Shown: positions 43,601 through 55,600 of the stretch, piece after piece
How positions within the stretch are numbered: the stretch's first letter is position 1
How the letters are laid out: every line of letters starts with the position of its first letter
From: Ornithodoros turicata
Taxonomy: Eukaryota; Arthropoda; Arachnida; Ixodida; Argasidae
Reading direction: 5' to 3'
NCBI RefSeq assembly: GCF_037126465.1
Contig: NC_088204.1
Coordinates: 77,871,807 to 77,935,806, forward strand
Length of the DNA: 64,000 bases
Translations under genes and position numbers: made by a program
The notes under the pieces: generated by a model
What the model was told of the DNA's origin: nothing
Databases searched by the model: none
The model's input: the letters and a program-made list of their open reading frames with translations, nothing else

Positions 43601-46600
43601 GCATAAGGATTAAAATTGGCAGCACGAGGATTAAATTTAACAGAAGGATTAAATCCCACGGTATAAGGATTAAAAGTGGCGGCATAAGGGTTGAATCCCG
43701 CGAAACAAGGATTAAAAGTGACGGCATGAGGATTAAATTCCACGGTATAAGGACTAAATCAGCGGTTTGTGGATTAAATAGGAGGGAAAACTTGTAGTTG
43801 CGCGTCAGATGCGTCTCAGACCTACTACTTTAACATACTTTAAGTATAGACCAGGACGACATCCGCCATTAATGATACTGGTCCGCAGATGCGCGCCACT
43901 TGTCGTCTGCTGAAGAAGCCACATGGCATTACCATCATCATCGCTACTGACACTCCTCTGCTTCATTCTCTGCTGCCTCCTAAACTCGCTACAGTTAGAG
44001 CTGACAAGTTGCGTGGCCATGCGCAGACGACTGCTAGCATCAGCCTCTTCTGGAAGGTGCGACAGCCGAAAGTACTACACCGATGTTGAACAACGCCGTG
44101 CTGGGCCCCACTTGTCCCGGGCATCTTTCTTTCTCTCTCTCTCTCTTTTTCAGACGGTTTTCATTGTGGAGAAGCTCGTACACAAGAAACGTTTCACGAT
44201 AAAAATGCGCTGACTGTTAAGCGTGCGCAGTTGATATCATTCCCTGGAACCCTCCTCGATGTTCCTCTTCCCTCTCGCTTTTTGACTACTACCAGGCATG
44301 GCCCTAGGTGGCTTTCTCCTTTTGTGTGAATAAACATATACCCCCCCCCCCCCAAGTGGCTTCTGCCGTGAGGCTGTAATGTAACGTTGGGTTAGCACAG
44401 ACGTTAGACAATCGTGAGCGTTCCATTCCGTGAGGGGCGCCATCGTCGGTGACGTTATCGTGCAGAGCGGTGCCAGGGTCAAGTTTCTCCGCAGGGCGCT
44501 TATGCCACCGGTCGCCGTGGGGCGTCGCCAGGTGTATGAGCTTCGTATAACTTCGGTACTTCGTTTAAATTCTCTTGTGAGAAAACCGTTCGCTTGCCGA
44601 ACGTAAAACTTGGTATGTGTATTCAGGAACACTGGTCACTGTGTGGGCAGAGGCTTGCCCTCCATACCGATACCGTACATAATAGCGAGACGAAAATACG
44701 TGGACTACATATGGTTTGTACCTTGCTGGACCGTCCGTTGTCCGAAAAGCGAATTTCCATATTAACGAGACCAAAATACGCTGAAGAAGTTTGGTCCTCA
44801 CAAAGATCGTCCATAATTCGAGTTGTCCATATTAACGGGGTCCATATTAACGAGGCACGACTCTACATCACGACCTTCTGTAGTGTTAAGTCACAAGTTA
44901 TAGACAGTGATATGTGAGTTAAGGACAGCGAAAATTGTCCCCTGCTCATTGTCCCCGCGCATCCGGTAAGACAATAGCCTGTCACACTATTTCACGAATG
45001 CTGCACGACATTCCAATTTCCCATACGGGTCTCAAACTGTGCACGAAGTAGCTGTTCGAAATACATGGCGCATGATTCTGGTGGGCTTCACCCCAGCGCT
45101 TCAGTGCAGCAAATGAAGTTTTCTATCGATATTGCAAATTTGGAACCTAAATGGAACCTCGAAAACCCCAATATTCACACAAAGAAACCGCATTAAAAGC
45201 TTTGCCGCGACGCAGGCTACGTGCCACCACCGTACGAATGCAAAGCGCAGGCAGCGGAATGTGTTTGACGCGCTTTTAGATTCCTAATGCATGGCCTATC
45301 TAAGTTACATCAAAGGTAAAGCTTGCTTTACATTTAGTCGCGAATTCTTGGGCATGAGTGATTTGCAGATGAAAGCATTGATTGTCTTTCTTGCAGGTGA
45401 ATGTGCGCCGACAACTACTCCTACTCCCCCACCTGGATGTCCTCCAGCATCTACTACTCCGGCCACTACGCCCCCTCCGACAACGACAACTTCTGGACCT
45501 GGGTGTCCAACGCAGACAACTGCCGCTTCTACGACTGTTGCTTCCACAACGGCCGCTTCCACCACCACAGGTCCACCTTCAGGCAAGTATGGCGGAAATT
45601 ACCCTGTCTTGGCATAATAGTCGTGCACATGATTAATAATAATGGTACTGTGATGTTACACGTAACATTTGTCTGCGCAGTGTGGCGACATGTTGCCCGT
45701 GCCGCAGGGTAGGACTGCGGATAATTTGGACCACCTGGGGTTCTTTTGACGTGCACCAGAAATCTCCGACACACGGTGCTGGAAGCAATGTTTACCTCCG
45801 CCACATTGCTACCGCCCTATGGGCCGGGATCGAACCCGCGATCTTGAGCTCAGCGAGCCAGCACGTTATGATCGTATATTATATTGTTTATATTCCAAGG
45901 GCGTAGCTCGTGCAGCGTCGCCCAGCGCGATCGGGCGCTTACGGCACGCTGCGCTGGCTTTGATGTGCTGTTTATACTTCGTCGTGAAGAAGCGCGACGT
46001 TTGCTTCCTCGAGCACGTGCGTGGCCATAGCAACTTCTGTGTCTACTTGCACGTGTTACGGCCCGCCATACACGTGTTAGACGTGTTCCCTGGACGCCGC
46101 CATTTTTCTTTGCTTCTTCTTCTCGACATGAAGCACGTACACGTATGATTGTGTGAGCGACAGCATTGTCGCTCAACGACAGCATGAAATGTGCCCATCG
46201 CTGCCGGATTGCCGGATCGCGGTGATTGACGTTGAACGTTCTCTGCCGCTCGAGTATATACGCTCCGACGGCAGTCAACCTCGTTGCGCTCGCTCGCTCG
46301 TCGACGCTGTATATACACAGCCCTTAAGGAAGCAGACACACATCCGTTCTCAACAGTGGACATGTTGAGAAGAACGTAGCTCGTGGTAGCTACGGTGAGC
46401 TATGGTAGGAGCACAACGGTGTCCCAGCTAGAAGCCCCGGAAAAAAAACCGGAAATTTTGGGGGAAAAAACAGTTTTTTCGGGTTTTTTTCTCGTCTCCG
46501 GAAAAATTGCCCAAAATTTCCAGGCGACAAAATTCAAAAATGTAAATTTTCGTGCCTTGGATGCGTTCCAAACCGCCAACAGTGCCTTAGGTGCCTCCAA

Positions 46601-49600
46601 TCCGCCAACAACCACCAACTTAGAGCTCCGTCTGGCCGCTCCAAGCAATCGCCATCGCGTTCACATAATGTCGGAGTTCTGGTCTTGTGGTCGGAGTGGA
46701 CGGGTTGCTCTAATTACCTATCGCTCAGTAGACAGCAGTCTGATGGTATGGTCTGCTCTGCATTTATGCCTAGAGGATGAACACTACTAAGGCTTCTACC
46801 TCATTGTATGCTGTGGTTTGGCTGCTTCGACTCAGCAGTAACCACGTTTGTTTCCATTTGTTCAAATTTTTCGGGAAAAAACTGGAAAATAACCGGGTTT
46901 TCTTTTTTTTTTTTTTCGAGCGATTGAAAATTTCCGGAAATTTTGCAACTCTAGTCACAGCTCACGCACCGCCGTTCCCGCACATGGCTTTACCGTACAG
47001 CACAGAGGAAAAAGAAATAAAAAAAATATGTACGGACTAGTTGCGCTGTACCCGCCGAGGGGTGCCTGCACAGGTGTCTCGCATTACAGTCGCCTTTGGC
47101 TTTGTGGCTGGCCTTATCTGCCTTGCGGGAGGTGCGCATCCTGATTATGAACTGTCTGCCCGTTTTTGTTCGTCTATAGTTCAGACAGATGGTGAGCACT
47201 CGGAATGCGACCATACGCAATAGCTGGGTCTAGGGAATCGTTTTCACTCCAAAGGGTTCGCGAACTGTTTCGCGGAGGGCCAATAGGGAGTTTTAGTGAA
47301 TCGTTCTTACTCAGACGGTTCGCGAACGGTTTCGCGAGGGCCAATAGGGAGTTTTAGTGAATCGTTCTTACTCAGACGGTTCGCGAACGGTTTCGCGGAG
47401 GGCGAATATGGAGTTTTAGTGAATCGTTCTCACTCAGACGATTCGCGAACGGTTTCGCGGAGGGCCAATAGGGAGTTTTAGTGAATCGTTCTCACTCAGA
47501 CGATTCGCGAACGGTTTCGCGGAGGGCCGATAGGGAGTTTTAGTGAATCGTTCTCACTCAGACGGTTCGCGAATGGTTTCGCGGAGGGCCAATAGGGAGT
47601 TTTAGTGAATCGTTCTTACTCAGACGGTTCGCGAACGGTTTCGCGAGGGCCAATAGGGAGTTTTAGTGAATCGTTCTTATTCAGACGGTTCGCGAACGGT
47701 TTCGCGAAGGGCGAATATGGAGTTTTAGTGAATCGTTCTCACTCAGACGATTCGCGAACGGTTTCGCGGAGGGCCAATAGGGAGTTTTAGTGAATCGTTC
47801 TCACTCAGACGATTCGCGAACGGTTTCGCGGAGGGCCGATAGGGAGTTTTAGTGAATCGTTCTCACTCAGACGGTTCGCGAATGGTTTCGCGGAGGGCCA
47901 ATAGGGAGTTTTAGTGAATCGTTCTCACTCAGACGGTTCGCGAATGGTTTCGCGAGGGCCAATAGGGAGTTTTAGTGAATCGTTCTCTCTCAGACGGTTC
48001 GCGAACGGTTTCGCGAGGGCCAATAGGGAGTTTTAGTGAATCGTTCTCACCCAGACGGTTCGCGAACGGTTTCGCGGAGGGCGAATATGGAGTTTTAGTG
48101 AATCGTTCTCACTCAGACGATTCGCGAACGGTTTCGCGGAGGGCCAATAGGGAGTTTTAGTGAATCGTTCTCACTCAGACGATTCGCGAACGGTTTCGCG
48201 GAGGGCCAATAGGGAGTTTTAGTGATCATTTTCACTGAAACGTTCGCGAACGATTTCGCCACGACCCAATCAGATGATTACGTTCTGGGTCACTTCACCT
48301 TCTTATTGGTCATCCGCGAAGGTGTTCGCGAACCGTTTGAGGAACAACGACTCACAAGAACTCGCTAATGAGAAGGGGGAGTCACTCGGAATAGAGTCCA
48401 CTGATTTGGCAGCGGCAGAACCGTTCGTGCACCGTTCGAGTGAAATCGATTCACTAAAACTTCCTAATAATTCTGTTATTCGAACGATGTCTGAGAAGTG
48501 AGCGGGATTACACATATTCCTGCTACCACGTGTAAATGTGTTATTTTAGGTCCCTGCATCAACATCACGCTCTCCAACCTTTTCAACCTGGGTAATGTAA
48601 GTCGACTCGCTTTGCATTTGAGAGGCAACAAACTAGCACTTTACCGTAGACACGTGAGCAAATTATTGCGGACGCTCAAGCCGCTTTCCCGGTGGTGGAG
48701 GAACTGTGACATGCGTTGCAACAACGACAGGAATGATTAAGGCTAAAACTTTTAACGGCGTTAGTCAAGCTCCGTAAATCGCATTAAATGTGTCATGTCG
48801 GACTTTTATTAATCAGCCATTAGTATCAAGGTGTTTCAGCATTTTGTGACACGGGATATCAGCGACGTCTGCATGTTACAAAGTAGAAAAATAGAGTATA
48901 TCTGCTGTGTTTAAACTTACAGAATCTTTCAAGGAGTGTACATCTTACACAGTTTAGCACTTATAGTCCGTGATTGCTGACTTTTTGTAGAGAAAGCTTT
49001 GTCTCCCTTGTGTGCGCAGATGTGGACAGTTCTCTTGTCCTGCGGTACTTGTGCGGGAATAGCAGTTTTCGTTGGCTTGTAGCTCATGTTGACAGTAGTT
49101 TCAAATTCCTTCCAGTGCGTTGGAAACGACTTGCAGTTCTGTACGCCGAACCACGTAAGTCGATTGGTGTTTGTTTTAAGTATTAATATAATCCTGAACC
49201 AATACAAGACAAACCCAGAGTTTAACGTCAGTTTCGGAACATGACTGGCCGATTCGTGGGAATCTGACAGCGTTCGTCCTCTACAATTCTCATAATCTTA
49301 GAAGCTAAGGTGTAGGAAAGGACTTCTCAGCAACAGAGCCAATGCTAGTTAATCCAAGCGATAACAGCAACTGACGAAATGAGTGACAGCAGGCGACGCA
49401 CAGCGGCAGTGAAGCCGAAACACTGTGGTTTCGATATCATTGTTTTGAATGAATTCATTTCTTCGCCACGGTCATGCTGCGCGAATTGTTATCGCGAGAT
49501 ATTTCGTTGCACTTGGATTTCTTCATTTCGGGTTCATTCATCACACGTGACCACACAATGTAGAGTAACTAAGAGTATAGCTTGCTAATGCGTTCTTCAT

Positions 49601-52600
49601 CATGCTCTTGTTCCAGAACGGGATAGTAGCTGGAGTCGTACGCCTGCTGGGGGTAAGTAACCTTGATACTTTTTACTTGTCTCACTCGCGCATTCTTCAA
49701 AACGCGATATTGGTGCTGTAGCGGCACCACATTGTGAGCGCCTGCTATGGCGGGTAGAGACCCGAAGCATTCATCACCTTTTGTGCCACCATGGTGTGGA
49801 CTTCAACAAATATTTAACCGTAACCCTTCTGAGTGGCCGATATTTCACTATTTATCTTACATCGCATTCTTGGAGTAGTGAACTGCTCGTGATGCACGAG
49901 TCTCATCTCAAGAGCTGCTCCGCAAATGCCCCTAGCGGTCGTGTCGCCAACTAAAAGTGTCGACTGCCCGAGGAGACAATGGTTTGATAATTGATAATTC
50001 GTGACATTACCTCGCGAGACAACTATGTTCGTGAGCGACATCGCAGTGGTCGGTGTGCGGAATAATATTTGCCCACCTGAGGAGGGTTCTTTGACGTGCG
50101 GCGAAACCTCGGCGCGCTGCACACCGTACTTAACATCCTTCGCGGAAGTCGGCGTGTCTGAACAGTCTGAAGCGCTTGTATCCATGGCAATGGTTTGCCA
50201 CTACGACTGCATAAAGAACACACAATCATTCCCTCCGAGAGTGCTTTTCTCGTGAGCGACACTGCTGCTATGAGGCGCATAAAGACACGTCTGCTAGACA
50301 TAACCTCGGAGCATAGAGCCGAAGCAAGCGAGCGAGCGATTCATGTCTCATGAACAGCCTGTGAACTCCAGTCATGCAATCTCATTCTTCAGTGCCCCAC
50401 TCTCACCCTCAACGCATTAACCTCATGCTTTCCTTTTAAAGTCATCTTCTGTAATCCATCTCATTATTCCTTCACCGTTTGTTAGTCATCTTTTTTTTTT
50501 GTCATCTTTGTCTTTAATCTATCTCATCCTTCTTTCGCCGTTTGTTAGTTTTTATCCTTTATTTCCTAATTATTTTCTTTTCTTTTCTTTTTTATTTATC
50601 TTATTCTTCTTTCATGTATTTTCTTTCTTTGTGGAATAGCATCCCAAGCAGCAAAATGTACTGAAAGTCGAGTGCAATAGGGGTGAACGGGTAGGTGGAA
50701 GGCCTTCAACAGACTCGTGAAACTAAAGAACATTGATAAGACACATACCGTCCACCCCTATTGCACTCGACTTTCAGTACATTGTGCTGCTTGGGATGCC
50801 AACGTCCCGTTTAGCTGACTTTCTCCCGTTTTTTTTTTTTTTTTTTCTTTCGTCTAGTAAATATACCCCCCCCCCCCCCCCCGCCCGAAGCAAGCTCCGT
50901 TAGGGACTACACAAAGAAATAGAGCTTTTAAGCACCTAACGGAGGATGAAATTGAAGCAATTCACCAAAAAGCCAATGCGTGTAGGTGTACTGAAGTAGC
51001 ATGTCCGGGGACGTTCCGACGGGGAGGGGGCGGAGAGGGGGCAGAGAGGGCGCCCTGGCAGGTTGGTTGGACAGTATAAAGCAGGAATGAATAGAATCTG
51101 AATTTACGATATCTGCACTGCGAACGAGCGTTTCCTTTTCTTTGTTTACAGAGCTTCTAACGGCAGTGAGGAGGGGCGGGGGGGCTTCACGTTGCAAATA
51201 TCCATAGTTTTCGTTTTTCAATCAATCACTCTAGGTTCGCATTGTTGCGCCGGCACTCTTTGGCTTTCTGTGAATTACTTGAATTACTTGAATTTCGTGG
51301 TATGCTTGCGGGGCGGCTCCAGATGTCAGACGCGAGCGTTGCAACCAGCATCTCGCAGTGCCACGATATATGTTATCCAAAAATAGCCTACTATGGACAC
51401 AGTTGCATTGGACGGCTTCTTACGCATCTTTTAATCAGTCTAATTTGGAACACATCATTGGATCACATCGCTTGTGCGCTGCCTGCCTACGCCCTCGTCT
51501 TAGTCACGGTATGGGCTGTGTGTGCTACACTACAGGTCATCCAATGGTATTGCTGGTTTTCTACTGCTGCAAATTGTGACATAGCATTCGAGTTGCTAGT
51601 CTTGCAAGACGGAAAAAAGTTCAAATGTCTTCTTCCTAACATATCTGTCTGCCGCGCGTTACGGCGCAATAATAAACTGAAACAACAGCATTGAGTCGTC
51701 ATCACGCTGGGTGACATCGAAGGATACATTGAAATAATTCGCTACCACGTCTACATCGAACAGAACAAAAAACGGTTCTTTAGGTGCACTTTAAAGCACT
51801 GTGTTGAAAGCAGAATAAAGGAACGTCCTTTCGCAATCACTTGCATCCTTCATAGCCTGCCATCCAGTGGTCCCTAGTGAACGTTTCTTGGTGGGTATCC
51901 CGGGAAGTGCTGAAAAGAAGGTATCCCCGGCTTCCTCGGTGTGTGATTGCAATCCCTTACTGTTCCTTTCTCGAAAGTGTTTGCTTGTTGGATTGAGGAA
52001 CGCCAAACCTGGCGACTACTTCGTGTCCGTCGGATTCCTGTTGGAAGACATCCTCATAATAGCGTACCGCGTGCTGGGCCTGCCTAATCGTAAGTGCTTT
52101 TCAGTATCTCGATAAATGAGGCTAGAGTCTCCGATCAGTCAGAATTTTTGCCTTCTCAAAGTACCGCAGATCTCATTGAAGTGCATGGGTTTGCAGTTGA
52201 TCTTGCATTGAGCTCAGATCTAGAAATCCCAAAGACTCCACCAGAAATTCTAATGGTCCATTACAATATTTTGATGAACCATCAAAACAGCTTGTCGGCC
52301 CATTAACAACTCCATAGTGGTCCAATAGGACTGTTAGCGGTCCGACAAATGCTGTCCCACAGCCCTTCAGTGTACCGAACGGCCCCACAAAAAGGCCTGA
52401 TGGTACAACAGGGCCACTGGGGGCCCAACAAAGGATATCCAACTGCCCATCAGGTGTGCTTAGTGGCCCCACAGGAGAACCCAATGGTCTGTTAACGAGG
52501 CTTTGCGGTCAAACAGGTGATGCCTCATAGCAGATCAGGAGCCCCTAATGGGGCATTAGAGATATGGCATGTATAATCGCTAGTACACTCCATACAAGAC

Positions 52601-55600
52601 CCTGTAAAGGACAGAACTGCAAAAGATAAGGCGGAAACTGCGTCCTGTCCTGTCCTAGTCTTGTCCTTTAGTGTTTCCTTGTACCGAAAGTTCTAGCTGT
52701 TATAAGAAATGAGCAACGCTGTAGCCGACGTTCTCACAGTATTCAATATGGCAGCTCGCATTGTCCTGACAGGCCGATGGACCTCCGACCGTCAATCTAC
52801 TAATGTTTTATGTCGTCTGACTCGTTGCGACTCGGAATATTCTAATATTGCTTCAAAACGTGGGCGTTCCCAGGATTTTTCCAGGGGGGGGGGGCAAAGT
52901 GCTTCTGGGGGGGGGGCAAGAGTGCAGACCACCACCCCCTACCGCATCTTTTTCTGGAGGCGGACGTTGGGCACTGTGTGGGTGTTCAGAGGTTCCTATT
53001 ATAACATATCTGAGTATAATCATTACGACCTATATGACTAGAGAGTGCACTGTTTTCACAAGCGACCTTGGAGTTTTAGGGGGGCCACGGCCCCCCTGGC
53101 CTCCTCTCGGTACGACCATGCTTCAAGATTCTGTTAAATATGGTTCGTGATATGTTACCCCCATAAGACTTCCCTAAAACTGATCAGCGCTCACAGACTC
53201 AAGCTGCGAACGCCCCGCGTGTGAATATTTTTGCACTCCACCGCCTCTCCGTATATACCAACGAGAGCCGAAATAACAGTTATTCACTGTCATTGTATAT
53301 GGCAATCACGATAAGATCCTCATTTATGAATTATCTGGGTCTGTAAGCCAGAAGGGGAAGTCGGCTGCCGTCGCTTTCAGACTCATCACAACACGTGGGC
53401 CACTTGACCGAACGACGACTTTTTCGTCAATATTACGTCATCAGCGGGTCTTACTCCGTGCAACACCAGACCTCGTTGCCATCAGTTACATCACACAATA
53501 CCGTGTGCTGATGAGCCTATGCTGATGAGCCGCGTGTGCTGATGTTAGAGTAGTGCAAAAAATGTTGTCCTCAGACATAGCGATATGCACTACGTAACAA
53601 CAGCTGTTCATTTACTTCACAATTTGACGCGCTGACCAGGGCAGGGCAAACCAAAAAGCAGGATGTACGTTCTGACACTGTGGTATTCTGGGTAGATGCC
53701 CGAGCGATCAATTCGCATTCCAGAAATGACAAACGTGGCACGTATTCCAACGCAGCGGAACAGTTCCGTGGCCGGATAGTGGGCGTCTGCAAAGGGTCAA
53801 ATCCACCAGCGTATTGTAGCGGTGTTCCGAAAAACGTGACCTGTGGACCTCCTCTCGTCATCCAGCTGCCTGAGACACTCAACATCGGGACAGTAAGTTC
53901 CGCCATTTTGGTTCACTCAAACAGTGCTCCTGTGTCGAGTAGGTGTAACGTACATTTTAGCTGACGCGGCACCATAGAGTAAGGGATTACTAATCCCAAT
54001 TTTGAGGTCTTGCTGTAACTTTGCGTATGAAGAAACGCAAGCTGGACCGCTGACAATTGTGGGCAGCACCTTGGAGACAATGTGTTTCGCGTCCGCGAGC
54101 GTACCCCCACGAGGAACAATTCAGGAATTTATTATTACAGCGAGAGCTGTATATATGGGGAGTTATGCATCGGATAGCGTGCGTGCGCCGTGTGTCCCAA
54201 GCATCGGATAGAATGCGGCGTTGGTGATCACGTGAGGTGTGGTGATGCAGGTGGCGGGAGTGAAAAGCGCAAGACGCCACGCTTTTCGCCAGGACGGCTC
54301 CGCCGATTAAGGTTCTCAGCGAAGGTCCTTGTCTTGTGTGCTTTGTGGGGGCGCTCTAAGACAGCTGATGCATTGTTATTCTTGTGGGGGCGCTGTTGAA
54401 CGTGTACGGCGGGCGGGGCAATAAATGGTTTAATGGGGAAGAAAACCTTGTATTGGGGGTCGTTGGCCGGGAGCCTTGGCGTTGTTGGAAAAGTTAGGAT
54501 ATAAACCGTAACGTTCTAACCTTCCGTTTGCCTCCGTGTTCCTACACCGAATTCGTTCAGAAAAGATTGTAAAGATTCCTAAACATCTGAACAGGGCTTG
54601 AGTTGCAATATTAACATATAATATGTTAAAAACTCTCAAACACCGAGAAAGAATCGTGTTAAAGTCTGCCCACAGTGCGTAGCGACACAGCTGTCTTATA
54701 TTTCAGCTGCGAGTAACCAAAGGTTGCACAGCTACTCGGAATTTTTTTCTCTACTTTCGTACATCCGACGTGGGGTATTGGCTGTATTCAGACGTAGCTG
54801 GTTCTCCTCAATAGATGACCTTCTGTGCCCAGTGTCACCGTATTAAGAACATTCCTTCTATTTGTGCAGTGCTCGAACGAGACCTTGGTTGCCTGTCCTA
54901 AAAATCAACCAGCTAAGGTAAATGTCCCTCTTTACACTTCGAACGTTGCTACATCTTCTCCCGCGTGGTGGCAGGCTAGAGGGGTCTCTGCCTTACAAAA
55001 CATGCGCGGACGTCACAAGCTGGTGGTGATTTTCCGGTGGCTTATGGTGTGGTACGTTGGTAGGACTGGATGGGACAGCGGCCTGATACACGAAGTTACC
55101 AGAGGATCGCCGACCTATAGGATTAGCTCGTTCCGGAACTTGTTACGCCGAAACACTTTGTGTAAGACGTGACCTATCCACTTATTTACTTCCCGCATCC
55201 AGGACAAGACAAGACAAAACTGCCTCCATAACAGGGTGTTCCGCATTGACCGGGCTACTCCCACTTACTACGGTGACCAACTATGGTGACTGCTCGCGCG
55301 AGCGACAGAAGCGCCATCTATTTTTTATTCTGTATTAGCGCCGCGAAGCAACTGTGGCTATATGAGCGGCTCCCAGACGTGGACAGATGGAGAGATGACA
55401 GCAGGGAAGAGTAGGGAACAGGGGGTTAGTATGCGCCCTGTGCCGACAGACGTCCGTAAAGCCTGCCAGAAAACTCAGGGTAAACCTTAGACAGCACAGA
55501 CGGCGGTAGGATTCGAACCTGTGGACCTGTCAGAGAAGAGACCACCACACTTGGCTGCATCGAACTCATTTACTCAGCGCAGAACATCGGTCCGCGAAAA

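Larger units (their letters stand above)
41283..43790. mobile_element. large foldback element with nested insertions
   Basis: The arms are inverted copies. The outer part is a ladder of ATTAAATTCCACGGCATAAGG-type units (left from 41.28 and 42.3 kb, right 43.56-43.79 kb). The inner part is about 120-bp tandem units with GACTATTTCCTTGTTTATGGC and GGACTACCTGCATGATTTATG. The turn lies near 43.1 kb. The left arm is split by a TTAA MITE (41330-42304), itself split by a hAT MITE. It lies in intron 1 of unit 2. Confidence 0.75.

Noticed and set aside
45571..45582. GT donor inside the mucin exon
   Set aside because: GTCCAC is a poor donor, whereas CAG|GCAAGT twelve bases later fits the GC-AG consensus. 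Both would keep the frame, so this is a preference and not proof.
47296..48160. Repeated 61-residue proteins in the satellite
   Set aside because: The frames follow from the repeat length and recur only inside the array. There are no splice or promoter signals.
47240..48260. CRISPR-like array
   Set aside because: The 62-bp units are contiguous satellite repeats with no unique spacers, and the genome is eukaryotic.
50928..51694. ORFs of 97-150 residues in the A4-A5 intron of unit 2
   Set aside because: No counterpart in unit 1, no domain, and no fitting splice phase.
53405..53450. Second hammerhead on the minus strand (CTGATGACGT...ACGAAAAAG)
   Set aside because: Stem II is only two or three pairs, and no stem I partner or cleavage triplet follows.
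53500..53545. Repeated CTGATGAG words
   Set aside because: No GAAA block or pairing stems follow; it is a short direct repeat.
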